DNA of 64,000 nucleotides from Heyndrickxia sporothermodurans (GCA_018333075.1 BORH01000020.1:20606-84605); one strand, 5' to 3'; positions 34,929-43,782 are shown, counted from the stretch's first letter. The notes: a model not told the origin generated them from the letters alone. Numbers and translations: made by a program.

Positions 34929-35596
34929 ATGAATTAAAAATGCATGTCGATTTCCTGTTCAGAAAATATCCAATAAATAAACATATAAAAGAATTAAAAG
35001 AGGAAATTTTAGGGAATCTTGAGTCGAAAAAAGCGGATCTAATAGCAGAAGGACTCGATGAAGATACTGCAGTCACTCAAGCAAAGCAGAGTATAACTAC
35101 GATTGATTATCTAATTGATGGGAATCGAAGAATTTATATCAATCAATATATGGTTGAATTATTGCAATGGGTCCTAATTTACCTACTTGTTTCATGGATT
35201 ATTACCATTCCATTGCAAATAGGGATAGAAGGAAACACTTTAAGTTTTTTCTTATTTTGTATAGCTATTATCGTTGGAGTAATTTACTTAACGAGAAGTA
35301 AAAACGATTTATCAGCAACTAAATATGTGAATACTGCATCTTTTGCAAAGTGGAAAAAGTATGTATGGATTATTTGGGGATTGTTTTTTCTGGCAGCTAC
35401 TTTGTATACAACTGCTCTAAATTTTGGAAGTAATATGTGGTTTTCTAGGCCAATTTATATTAACGGCCCATATCAATTTGCTATTGTAGCAATCAAATTT
35501 ATCCTGCCAATAGTAACAATCCAAATTCCATTGTTGGTGAATAAAGCTTTTAAATTACTAGACAAATATGAAGTGAGTGATTTAGATGAAAACTAG
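34925..35596 (+). CDS. PadR-associated membrane protein
   Basis: 223 residues. The cytoplasmic N-terminus (FRKYPINKHIKELKEEILGNLESKKADLIAEGLDEDTA) is the permease-prefix/DUF1700-like domain that commonly accompanies PadR genes. Four hydrophobic segments follow (near 75, 98, 145, 185). The TTG start overlaps the padR stop (TTGA), so translation is coupled. No transport motif is visible. Confidence 0.75.
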   Translation: MNELKMHVDFLFRKYPINKHIKELKEEILGNLESKKADLIAEGLDEDTAVTQAKQSITTIDYLIDGNRRIYINQYMVELLQWVLIYLLVSWIITIPLQIGIEGNTLSFFLFCIAIIVGVIYLTRSKNDLSATKYVNTASFAKWKKYVWIIWGLFFLAATLYTTALNFGSNMWFSRPIYINGPYQFAIVAIKFILPIVTIQIPLLVNKAFKLLDKYEVSDLDEN

Positions 35597-36140
35597 AAAC
35601 AGGATAATTGTTGGCCTATTAATGATCGGAATAGCTATTTTTTTAGTTGTAAATCTATTGATTATCCCTCACAAACATGCCAAAGAGCTGCAATACGCCG
35701 AAGACCAAAAGGAAGCTATAACCCATGACTTAGATAGTATTTTAAAATATCAAAATGCTTATTTAGGAAATGCATCCAATTCAATTAATTTGTTTAATCA
35801 TCTTCCACTAAGTGAATACGGAACATCATTTCAAATTTATTCGGAGCAACTTACTATTGAAGTGAAATATGATCAATCAATTGATGAAATTGGCGAGAAG
35901 AAGACTTTTCGTTCATTAATATACAATTCGACTGCTGCCTTTGCATTAATTGGTAATTTACAGGAGATTAGATATCGATTTAATGATACATCCTATACTG
36001 TAAAACGTACGAAAATAGAAAACTTATATAAAAATTTTGAGGATATACTAAATAAAGCGATCTGGAAAAGTGAAGTTCAGAAAAAATTGAGGGATGACCG
36101 ATATGTGGAAAATAGAAAAGCGATATTTGTAAAGGAATAA
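35586..36140 (+). CDS. Membrane-anchored DUF4825-like protein
   Basis: One N-terminal membrane segment (8-28) then an extracytoplasmic domain with YQNAYLGNASNSINLFNHLP and a beta-rich middle (LTIEVKYD), resembling DUF4825 proteins that often occur with BlaR- or PadR-type regulators. The start overlaps the preceding gene by 11 bp. Last gene of the PadR operon. Function unknown. Confidence 0.65.
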   Translation: MKTRNRIIVGLLMIGIAIFLVVNLLIIPHKHAKELQYAEDQKEAITHDLDSILKYQNAYLGNASNSINLFNHLPLSEYGTSFQIYSEQLTIEVKYDQSIDEIGEKKTFRSLIYNSTAAFALIGNLQEIRYRFNDTSYTVKRTKIENLYKNFEDILNKAIWKSEVQKKLRDDRYVENRKAIFVKE

Positions 36141-36152
36141 AATTAGTTTATA

Positions 36153-36197
36153 GAACCAGCTTTCAACAAATTATTTGTAGTTGACGCTGGTCTTTTT
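36153..36197 (+). terminator. Terminator of the PadR operon
   Basis: Arms ACCAGC/GCTGGT (36155-36160, 36186-36191) extended by TTCAAC/GTTGA, followed by CTTTTTAG. Confidence 0.75.
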
Positions 36198-36207
36198 AGT
36201 TTGGATA

Positions 36208-36402
36208 CTATAAGGTTCCTTTAAAAATCAAACCTAATAAAGCCGCAATAATGGTTCCTAATATAATGCGCAATATCCAAGTAGTATTACTTTTAATTGA
36301 TGAAATATCTTCTTTAATATCTTTTATACTTGCTTCTGCCACGGCTAAACGAGTTTTTACCTCAGTCATATCCTCTTCTAATTTCTTAATCCTCTCCTCC
36401 AT
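36208..36402 (-). CDS. XhlA-like small membrane protein
   Basis: 64 residues: an N-terminal coiled coil of heptads (IKKLEEDMTEVKTRLAVAEASIKDIKEDISSIKSN) followed by one C-terminal membrane segment (WILRIILGTIIAALLGLIF). This is the arrangement of the hemolysin-like XhlA of PBSX-type prophage lysis cassettes. No holin or endolysin gene is adjacent, so it is an orphan or domesticated copy. AAAGGTGG precedes the ATG. Confidence 0.7.
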   Translation of the reverse strand: MEERIKKLEEDMTEVKTRLAVAEASIKDIKEDISSIKSNTTWILRIILGTIIAALLGLIFKGTL

Positions 36403-36539
36403 ATTATACCACCTTTAATAAAACAAATATTTTTATGCTATTTCCTCTCTATATAACTATTCAGCAATAATTTTTTTGAGTAGACAAGTTTACTCTTATG
36501 TATAAAGAATGGCTTTAATAAGTGGTTTTTTTAGAGATA

Positions 36540-37108
36540 AGAAAGTTTATCTTTTTTAAGAGTATAAGTTATGATGTGAATCAAGCGTGGAAAAATAGCT
36601 CAACAGCTTTAGTGGCGATTCAATCCTTAAAGGATTTAGATATCAACTGGATTGAACAGCCTGTTATCGCAGATGATATAGATGCAATGGCATACATAAA
36701 AACAAAAACAGACATTCCGCTGATGATGGATGAAGGATTAAAAGGAGCTCGTGAAATGAGAGAAATCATTCACAAAAGGGCAGCAGATAAAGTGAATATA
36801 AAATTGATGAAGTGTGGAGGAATTTATCCTGCTGTGAAGCTAGCACATCAAGCAGAAATGGCAGGAATTGAATGTCAAATTGGTTCGATGGTTGAATCAT
36901 CTGTTGGGTCAGCTGCAGGATATCATGTTGCCTTTTAAAAAAATAGTTACAAGTGTTGAATTAACCGGGCTAAAGTATTCAAAGGATATTGGGAGTTAAT
37001 ATTATGATATTTCATTTAAACGTTTAACAGAGCATGAAGACTTAGGAGTAAATGTTAATGAAGAGGTTTTACGTGAATTAACAGTCTTTCACGAAATCGT
37101 AAAGTAAG
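36540..37108 (+). pseudogene. Decayed enolase-superfamily epimerase (L-Ala-D/L-Glu epimerase-like)
   Basis: Only the C-terminal half remains. Readable parts are DVNQAWKNSSTALVAIQSLK, DINWIEQPV, DIPLMMDEG, NIKLMKCGGIYPAVKLA and GSMVESSVGSAAGYHVAF, matching the barrel of muconate-lactonizing/dipeptide-epimerase enzymes with its Glu/Asp metal ligands. At 36936 the frame stops within a run of seven A; a +1 frame then continues (IVTSVELTGLKYSKDIG), meets a stop near 37000 and goes on to LRELTVFHEIVK. The 5' half is missing, so it cannot make an active enzyme. Confidence 0.85.
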
Positions 37109-37119
37109 GAGAAGTGTTT

Positions 37120-37827
37120 ATGAAAGTTATTTTTGAAGGCACATTAAATAACGAAGAGGTTCCATTTAAGATATCGATGTTGTCCTTAAGTCATTTACAT
37201 CAAATTTTAGAATTACAGCATCTTGTTATTGATTCATTAGAAAATAAAGACATATTACAGCCCCTCACATTAGATGAGTTTGAGTATATTCTGGGAGGGA
37301 ATGGAATGATAATTGGAGCGTTCGTAAATGATGACCTTATAGCATTTCGAGCGCTCCTAATCCCACTGATTGATCAAGACCATCTAGGATTAGATATAGG
37401 TTTAGCTGAAGAGGATTTATCTAGTGTTATTTATCAAGAAATCTCGAATGTCCATCTAAAATATCGTGGTAATCGGTTACAACAAACGTTAGCCTCTATC
37501 ATTATGAAACAGCTCTCTAAACTAGATCAGCAATACTCTTATATTTGTTGCACGGTAGCTCCATTCAACATTCCCAGCTTAAAAGATAAATTCGCTCAAG
37601 GGATGGGAATTGCTTCTTTAAAAGAAAAATATGGAGATCAATTACGATATATATTTGTGAAGGAACTGAATGAGAAAAAACGTGAGAATTATATAGAAAG
37701 TACCATGCTTCGAATGGATGATTTTGAAGGTCAAAAGCAGCTCTTAGCTTCAGGATGGCGGGGAATAAAAATGGAGAAAAAGGATGATGAATATTGGGTA
37801 GTGTTTGGAAGGAATGAAGTACATTAA
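37120..37827 (+). CDS. GNAT-like acetyltransferase-fold protein
   Basis: 235 residues. An acetyltransferase-like core can be traced (DDLIAFRALLIP, then VHLKYRGNRLQQTLASIIMKQL near 110-130 as the acetyl-CoA helix, with R-G-N-R-L-Q in place of the usual Q-x-x-G-x-G). It follows the broken epimerase gene by a few bases with AAGGAGAAG and was probably its operon partner, perhaps in peptide or cell-wall amino-acid metabolism. Appears intact. Confidence 0.6.
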   Translation: MKVIFEGTLNNEEVPFKISMLSLSHLHQILELQHLVIDSLENKDILQPLTLDEFEYILGGNGMIIGAFVNDDLIAFRALLIPLIDQDHLGLDIGLAEEDLSSVIYQEISNVHLKYRGNRLQQTLASIIMKQLSKLDQQYSYICCTVAPFNIPSLKDKFAQGMGIASLKEKYGDQLRYIFVKELNEKKRENYIESTMLRMDDFEGQKQLLASGWRGIKMEKKDDEYWVVFGRNEVH

Positions 37828-37927
37828 TATTATTTTCTCTTCATAAGAACTGTAAAAAATAGTCTAATAAAAGGATACTCTTTTTTGTATAATTGAATTA
37901 TGGAAAATTATTCAAAGGGAGGTAAAA

Positions 37928-38134
37928 ATGAGGAAAATTGGACTGATTATCCTTTCAATTGGTTTGTTAGGCCTTTCTATCATCCTTGGCATTGCAAAAA
38001 TATCATTCTATCTAGATAAATTGTCTGGAGAGTTTTTTTCAGATTGGTTTAAATATGTTGATTTTAGTATGCTGTTTCCGATACTTATCGTTTTGATGAT
38101 GGGAATCATTTTACTCTTTATTAAGAGGAAGTAA
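37928..38134 (+). CDS. Small two-segment membrane protein (68 aa)
   Basis: Two hydrophobic segments (about 5-27 and 44-64) separated by a short loop (YLDKLSGEFFSDWFKY) and a basic KRK end. A good ribosome site (GGGAGG) sits 6 bp before the ATG, and a terminator follows at 38190. No family recognised. Confidence 0.6.
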   Translation: MRKIGLIILSIGLLGLSIILGIAKISFYLDKLSGEFFSDWFKYVDFSMLFPILIVLMMGIILLFIKRK

Positions 38135-38189
38135 AATATGAAATCAATAAAAATATTACATGCTTAAACAATTTTCATAAAAAATAGAG

Positions 38190-38224
38190 AGAGCTATACG
38201 GTTCACTCCTGCATAGCTCTTTTT
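38190..38224 (+). terminator. Terminator
   Basis: Stem AGAGCTAT/ATAGCTCT (38190-38197, 38213-38220) followed by TTTTTG; serves the small membrane gene, and its minus-strand side may serve the EamA gene. Confidence 0.75.
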
Positions 38225-38227
38225 GCT

Positions 38228-39148
38228 TTAATGATTTTGAACGGGACGACGATGAATCAATTTTTTAAAGAAAATAGTATTAGTTTTAAAGAATGAAAAT
38301 AAGTAACAGCCAATGACCACGATTCCACTGCCAATCCCCTGCATCCATGTTAGTTGCTCGTTCAAGAAAATAAATGCAAGTAATGCGGTAAAAATAGGGT
38401 TAAAATTTAAAAAGTTGCCTGACATGGTTGGGCCTAATTTTTTTACTCCAATATTCCAAAACAGCATACATAATACAGTTGAAATTATTCCCGTATACAA
38501 AATCGAACCGATAAAGGAGCTATTCATATTTGAAATAGTAAAGTTCGAAAGATTAAATGGTAGCAACATAAGAACTCCAAAAAGACCAGAATATAGGGTA
38601 GCCATCAGCGGTGTTGCCTTTTTGGTTGCCCATCTGCTGCATACGGAATAAATCCCCCATACGCAAACAGCAAGTAGCATCCATATATCCCCTTGATTAA
38701 ATTTCAGTGAAAGTACAAAGTCAATTTTCCCTTTTGATAAAACCAGTAAAACACCAAAAAAGGATAGAAGCATTGAAAAAATTTGAAGGATATTTATTTT
38801 TTCCTTTAAAAAAACAAATGAGAAAACAGCAATTGAAACAGCGTTTAATGTTGAAATAATACCAACATTTGTAGCGGTTGTTTGTTCTAACGCCCAAAAT
38901 TGGAAGAGATTAAATAAAACGACACCTGTCAGTCCCATTAAAACCAAAGGTAGAAGGGACTTTTTAGGAGGGAGGATTCTTTTTTCCTTTGTCCAAACAA
39001 TAGGAAATAAACACAAAACGGCAATGATCCATCGCAGATTGGTTAATGTCATTGGTGAGGCATGATTAACTAATGATTTTCCTACAACGAAATTTCCTCC
39101 CCATAATAAACTAGTTAATAAGAGTAATAAGTAATAAAATATCGGCAC
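38228..39148 (-). CDS. EamA-family (DMT) metabolite exporter
   Basis: 306 residues with ten hydrophobic segments in two EamA repeats: LLTSLLWGGNFVVGKSLVNH at the start and ICVWG-type WGIYSVCSRWATKKATPL at the second repeat. Drug/metabolite transporters of this group export amino acids or nucleobases. GTG start after GAAGGAATG. The Lrp-type regulator encoded divergently just upstream suggests an amino-acid exporter. Confidence 0.88.
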   Translation of the reverse strand: MPIFYYLLLLLTSLLWGGNFVVGKSLVNHASPMTLTNLRWIIAVLCLFPIVWTKEKRILPPKKSLLPLVLMGLTGVVLFNLFQFWALEQTTATNVGIISTLNAVSIAVFSFVFLKEKINILQIFSMLLSFFGVLLVLSKGKIDFVLSLKFNQGDIWMLLAVCVWGIYSVCSRWATKKATPLMATLYSGLFGVLMLLPFNLSNFTISNMNSSFIGSILYTGIISTVLCMLFWNIGVKKLGPTMSGNFLNFNPIFTALLAFIFLNEQLTWMQGIGSGIVVIGCYLFSFFKTNTIFFKKLIHRRPVQNH

Positions 39149-39342
39149 GAATGTTCATTCCTTCTTATTCACATTTAGAATAAAGTGATTTTAACATTTT
39201 TCTGGATTTGACGATATATTATTTTGTATAATCGGATTAATTCGAAATAAATAAGAGTAAATATGAAAGTATTATTAATAATATTCTGTTTGGTATCGAA
39301 AAAATGGGTGATTGTAGAATAATTATAATAGGAGGATTTCCG

Positions 39343-39816
39343 ATGGAATCAATTATAAGTAAGATATTAGATCAAATAGACCTTCAACTATTGAATGCTT
39401 TACAAAACGAATCGCAATTAAGTAATACAGAGCTGGCTAAAATGGTGAATTTATCACCTCCAGCTACACATGCTAGGGTTAAACGCCTGGAAAGTGAAGG
39501 GTATATTGATCGCCATGTAGCGATTTTAAATCAAGAAAAGCTGGGTTTTGATTTACTATGCTTTATCTTTATGAGCACAAATATTCATCAAGCTGATAAG
39601 CTGGAGCTTTTAGAAAAGGAGCTGAAGGCAATGCCAGAAGTATTAGAGTGCTATTGCCTTACTGGGGAATATGATTATTTGTTGAAAGTCGCTAAAAAAG
39701 ATCGAAAAGATTTAGAAGGGTTTATTCGGAAGTTAAATCAATTAGGAATTACAAGAATACAAACGAGTTTAGCACTTAGAGAAATAAAGTACTCCACTAC
39801 TTTACCTATATCTTGA
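39343..39816 (+). CDS. Lrp/AsnC-family transcriptional regulator
   Basis: 158 residues: N-terminal HTH (LDQIDLQLLNALQNESQLSNTELAKMVNLSPPATHARVKRLE) and C-terminal RAM ligand domain (VLECYCLTGEYDYLLKVAKKD). ATG 39343 follows AGGAGG by 6-7 bp; the longer frame from 39304 runs through this site. Divergent from the EamA exporter, which it probably controls in response to an amino acid. Confidence 0.9.
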   Translation: MESIISKILDQIDLQLLNALQNESQLSNTELAKMVNLSPPATHARVKRLESEGYIDRHVAILNQEKLGFDLLCFIFMSTNIHQADKLELLEKELKAMPEVLECYCLTGEYDYLLKVAKKDRKDLEGFIRKLNQLGITRIQTSLALREIKYSTTLPIS

Positions 39817-39832
39817 TTAAGCTAGAAAAAAC

Positions 39833-39870
39833 AGGGGCTGTCTGACATTTTGCTTTAAGACAGCCCTTGC
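39833..39870. terminator. Bidirectional terminator between lrp-like gene and luxS
   Basis: Stem GGGCTGTCT/AGACAGCCC (39835-39843, 39858-39866); minus strand continues into TGTTTTTT, plus strand into TTGCTT. Confidence 0.8.
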
Positions 39871-39886
39871 TTAGATGATTAAGCTA

Positions 39887-40354
39887 TTAGTCTACAAAAA
39901 TTTCTTTCCATTCATCCTTTTTAGTAAGCAATTCTCGAGCCAGCTCTTGTGCCCCTTCAAGGCTATGGCTCGCAGCCCAGCCGCATTGAACCTCATTACA
40001 AGCTGGTACTTCTGTTGCATTTAGTACATCTTGCAATGTTTTTTCTAATGCAGCTAGAATTTCATCATAATTATCATGATTAATGACTGCTAGATAGAAT
40101 CCTGTTTGACATCCCATTGGGCTTAAGTCTACGACATGATCTAAATGATTACGAACATTTTCTGCTAGTAAATGCTCAAGGGAATGAAGAGCAGGCATTT
40201 CCATATGCTCTTTATTTGGTTGTTTTAATCGAATATCATATTTATGAATAATATCTCCGTTTTTTCCTTGAATAACACCTGCTAAGCGCACATATGGTGC
40301 TTTTACTTTCGTATGATCGAGATTAAAGCTTTCTACATTCATTTTCTGTACCAT
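39887..40354 (-). CDS. luxS: S-ribosylhomocysteine lyase LuxS
   Basis: Splits S-ribosylhomocysteine into homocysteine and the AI-2 precursor DPD. All landmarks are present: [22 protein letters not shown], metal ligands in [10 protein letters not shown] (two His near 57 and 61) and the Cys in [17 protein letters not shown], and the active-site Cys in [10 protein letters not shown]. 155 residues. The sequence is closer to staphylococcal/lactobacillar LuxS ([29 protein letters not shown]) than to the B. subtilis type (CGVHxxG, NEKQCGQAKLH). It is the last gene of the SAM-riboswitch transcription unit; no terminator is seen in the 69 bp before it. Confidence 0.97.
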   Translation of the reverse strand: MVQKMNVESFNLDHTKVKAPYVRLAGVIQGKNGDIIHKYDIRLKQPNKEHMEMPALHSLEHLLAENVRNHLDHVVDLSPMGCQTGFYLAVINHDNYDEILAALEKTLQDVLNATEVPACNEVQCGWAASHSLEGAQELARELLTKKDEWKEIFVD

Positions 40355-40423
40355 GTAATTTTCACTCCTAAATTTGATTTTTTGAATGCAACCTAGGCAA
40401 AAATTCCTTCTACTATTAACATA

Positions 40424-41762
40424 TCATAAAGATTTTTCTTTTAAAGAAGGATTTGCTTTTCTTTTTACTCCTTTTTCTTTACTTTGAAGTTTTGGATAAC
40501 CTATTAGAATGGCTACAATCCCGCAAACTCCCATTAATATTGGATAGAATGAATAAGGAATAATGCTAACGGGTGAAATGGAAGCTAAACCCGCTGCTGC
40601 CAGCAGCTGACCACCATAAGGAACAATTCCTTGCCAGCAGCTTGAAAACAGATCAAGGATGCTAGCTGATTTTCTTAAATCAATATTGTATTCATCTGCA
40701 ATATTTTTCGCTAAAGGACCTGTAATAACAATGGAGATTGTGTTATTAGCTGTTGCAATATCAGCCACACTTACTAGCCCAGCTATTCCAAATTCTGCTC
40801 CTTTTTTTGATTTGATTTTACTAGTTACGAAGTGTAATAGGAAATCAATTCCACCATTATGTTTTATTATTTCAACTACCCCACCAATCATAATTGCAAC
40901 AATAGCTAGGTCTTCCATACTCATAACACCTTTGGAGATGGTTTGCAAGAAACCGAGAAAATCATAAGATCCATAGGCCATTCCTATTATTCCAGCAAAA
41001 ATGGTTCCCCCAAGTAATACGATTAACACATTTACACCGAGTAGAGCGGCTATAAGAACAATGACATAAGGCAGTTTCATAAGGGTGCTCCCCGCCTAGA
41101 GTTGCATGATTTCCAAGTGTAATGATCCCAAGTAGAATAGCTGTAATAATCGCTCCTGGTAAGACAATGAAGAAATTTACTTTGAATTTATCCTTCATTT
41201 GTGTATGTTGAGTTCTAACTGCAGCAATCGTGGTATCTGAGATCATGGAAAGATTATCACCGAACATTGCTCCTCCAATAACCGTAGCCATTGCCAATGC
41301 CATAGGAATATCTGTTTGTCCTGCAATACCTATTCCGATTGGAGCCAGTGCAACTACAGTTCCCATAGAAGTCCCCATTGAAGTAGAAATAAAGCAGGCG
41401 ATAATAAACAGCCCAACCATTAATAAATTGGCAGGAAGTAAGGATAAACCAAGATTGACTGTTGATTCAACCGCACCCATTTCCTTTGCAACACCAGCAA
41501 AAGCTCCTGCCAAAATAAAGATAATTGCCATTAAGATAATATTTGAGTGCCCAGCCCCTTTACAAAAGATTTCAATCTTTTTTGTTAACGTTTCTTTTCG
41601 ATTCATAAATAGTGCAAACGCACCAGCAACTATAATCGCAACGCTTAAAGGCATTTTTGAAAAGTCCTTTGAAAGAATCCCTGTACCGATAAATAGTAAT
41701 ACAAAGATAATCAAAGGCAACAGAGCAAGTGCACTCCCTTTATTTTCTTTTTGCTTAGACAT
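40424..41762 (-). pseudogene. NhaC-family antiporter (MetT-like), disrupted by one frameshift
   Basis: Two overlapping frames together make one ~445-residue protein. The 5' part (41762 down to about 41065) has SMGTSMGTVVALAPIGIG and MFGDNLSMISDTTIAAVRTQ, both NhaC signatures, and runs off frame after LGGEHPYE. The 3' part resumes with KLPYVIVLIAALLGVNV and continues through ADIATANNTISIVITGPLAK. A single-base change near 41065 (not in a long homopolymer) explains the break. Members of this superfamily under SAM riboswitches have been proposed as methionine transporters (MetT), so methionine uptake is an inferred role. It is either a recent pseudogene or a sequencing error. Confidence 0.85.
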
Positions 41763-41784
41763 TTTGATTCCCTCCTTTTTTATA

Positions 41785-42549
41785 TTAGTGCATTGTCATT
41801 CCGCCTGTAACATTAATCCCTTGCCCTGTCATATAATCGGAGTATTTCGATGCTAGGAAAACAACAACATTGGCAATATCTTGTGTAGTCGCAGTTCTTC
41901 CTAATGGCACCTGAGAAATATCCTCGTCTTTTATATCCTCTGCATTTAATCCTCTTAATTCACCTCCTATTACTCTTTCATTTTTTTTCATATCTGTTTC
42001 GACTATTCCAGGACAAACAGCATTAACATTTATTTGGTCTTTTGCTAATTCGATGGCCATTACTTTTGTAAAACCAAGTACTGCATGTTTAGAAGCAACA
42101 TAGCTTCCCATAAGTCGATAGCCATTTTTTCCTGCCTGTGAAGAAATATTAATGATTTTTCCACCTTCGCCTTGCTCTTTTAGACAACGGGCAACGGCCT
42201 GGCTGCACAAGTAAACTCCCTTTGCATTTACCTCCATCACTCGATCCCAATCTCTTTCTTTAATATCCACTGCATAATCCATGGAAGAAATACCGGCATT
42301 ATTTACTAAAATATCTATTCTGCCAAAGGTTTCAATAACGGTGCGAATCATTTTTTCAACTTGCTCGCTATTGGCGATATTTGCTTGATAATAGAGGAGT
42401 TGCTCTGTTGATTGGAGACTGTTGACGTTTAAATCAACTGCAACTACTTTTGCTCCACAGTCTAGAAATGCATGAACAATGGCATTTCCGATTCCTTGCG
42501 TTCCACCAGTTACAATGGCTACTTTACCAGTAAGGTCCATACAATACAT
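41785..42549 (-). CDS. Short-chain dehydrogenase/reductase under a SAM riboswitch
   Basis: 254 residues, classical SDR: cofactor motif TGGTQGIGNA, ILVNNAGI, catalytic Ser in NISSQAG, YVASK (Tyr-x-x-x-Lys) and C-terminal PLGRTATTQDIANVVVFLASKYSDYMTGQGINVTGG. Close to FabG/2,3-butanediol-type reductases; substrate unknown. The frame opens at 42582, but the conserved start is MYCMDLTGK at 42549, with AAAGGAG upstream. First gene after the riboswitch, 22 bp before the antiporter gene; an SDR is an unexpected member of a methionine regulon. Confidence 0.85.
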   Translation of the reverse strand: MYCMDLTGKVAIVTGGTQGIGNAIVHAFLDCGAKVVAVDLNVNSLQSTEQLLYYQANIANSEQVEKMIRTVIETFGRIDILVNNAGISSMDYAVDIKERDWDRVMEVNAKGVYLCSQAVARCLKEQGEGGKIINISSQAGKNGYRLMGSYVASKHAVLGFTKVMAIELAKDQINVNAVCPGIVETDMKKNERVIGGELRGLNAEDIKDEDISQVPLGRTATTQDIANVVVFLASKYSDYMTGQGINVTGGMTMH

Positions 42550-42699
42550 AATGAATTTTTCTCCTTTGAATATATTATTCATATTGGAATAATCGGATTA
42601 AAATGTAGTATAAATTCAGTTTTGTATTCTCTATTTGAAAAGAGAAAGGAACATTTTCTTACATATTTTTAATTATTCGGCCAAAAAGAAAAGACCACT

Positions 42700-42855
42700 C
42701 AAAAAAAGAGAGGCCTTCAATAAAGATAAAATCGTCCTCTCTTATCTTTCAAAACAAATGTTTTGCAGGATTTAGCACCAATTCATCACCATGATGAAAG
42801 GTTGCCGAGCTTCATAGGGCCAGTCCCTCCGCTACTCTTTATAAGAGATACAATA
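42700..42855 (-). promoter_or_regulatory. SAM-I (S-box) riboswitch with intrinsic terminator
   Basis: On the minus strand the aptamer reads CTCTTATAAAGAGTAGCGGA, GGGACTGGCCCTATGAAG, CTCGGCAACC, then GGTGCTAAATCCTGC and closes P1 with GATAAGAG (P1 arms near 42841-42848 and 42739-42746). These are the hallmark S-box elements. The terminator is AGAGAGG/CCTCTCT followed by seven T (plus-strand 42701-42744), and its 5' arm overlaps P1. SAM binding would therefore terminate transcription and switch off SDR, NhaC-family transporter and luxS. Confidence 0.95.
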
Positions 42856-43077
42856 TGAAATTAAGTTTACATCTTATTTATAAAAATACACAATCGCTAA
42901 AGAAAAGTCAATTTTATTTTAAGTGTGAATATAAGAAAAATTGTTGTTTGTTTTTTGTGTAGTGAATTTCCCAAATTAAATGATTTTGTTTTTATTTTTC
43001 CTTTATCTTTTCTTTATTTCATTCGATTAATATGACTTCAAGTTTTATATATGAATGAAATAGGAGGCGATGACTGG

Positions 43078-43782
43078 ATGAAAAAATCTTATTTTATATT
43101 ATTAATGATTATATGCATAATAATAGTGTTTTTTATGCTGAAAATCACACTTAGTCAGTCTACAGCATTAAAGGAATCTTTAAAAATGGGAGATGCAATC
43201 GTTTATCAGAAAAAGGGAATTGCACATCATGGGAAAATTTTAAGTGGAAAAACAATTATTATTGATCCTGGACATGGGGGAAAGGATGTTGGGTCAACAG
43301 GGCAAAATGGAACACTAGAAAAGGATATTACCTTAATAACAGCAAAAGAAATAGAAAAGAAGCTATTAGAGAAAACAGGTGCCACTGTTATTTTAACGCG
43401 TGAAATGGATCAAACTGTATCACTTCAAAAAAGAGTAGAGATGGCTGAGGAAGCCAAAGCAGATTTCTTTTTAAGCGTTCACTATGATGCGTTTTTTACT
43501 CATGACGTAAAAGGAATTACTTGTTACTACTATAAATGGAAGGATAAGTGGGCAGCCAAACGAATGAATGAATATTTATTTAATAGTGGAATCAAGACGA
43601 AAGATAGAGGCGTTGAAAAAGGAGATTACTATGTATTAAGGGAGAATAAGAAGACTTCGGTTTTACTTGAGCTTGGGTATATTTCAAATGAAGAAGATGA
43701 AGAGTTGATGAATTCACAAGTCTTTCAGCAGCAAGTAGCTAAAGCAGCAGTAGAGGCAATTATTGATTATTTAGGAAAATAA
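43078..43782 (+). CDS. Membrane-anchored N-acetylmuramoyl-L-alanine amidase (Amidase_3)
   Basis: Hydrolyses the amide bond between MurNAc and the stem peptide. One N-terminal membrane anchor (5-24), then the zinc amidase domain: IIIDPGHGGKDVGS (His), LEKDITL (Glu), FFLSVHYDAF (His) and the catalytic Glu in VLLELGYISN. 234 residues, similar in size to CwlD, though the middle differs. ATG 43078 follows AGGAGG. It precedes a two-component system and may be one of its targets. Confidence 0.9.
   Translation: MKKSYFILLMIICIIIVFFMLKITLSQSTALKESLKMGDAIVYQKKGIAHHGKILSGKTIIIDPGHGGKDVGSTGQNGTLEKDITLITAKEIEKKLLEKTGATVILTREMDQTVSLQKRVEMAEEAKADFFLSVHYDAFFTHDVKGITCYYYKWKDKWAAKRMNEYLFNSGIKTKDRGVEKGDYYVLRENKKTSVLLELGYISNEEDEELMNSQVFQQQVAKAAVEAIIDYLGK

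Noticed and set aside
41230-41856. 208-codon plus-strand frame opposite the NhaC-family gene
   Set aside because: It is an antisense shadow of a conserved membrane protein gene, with composition mirroring the real gene.
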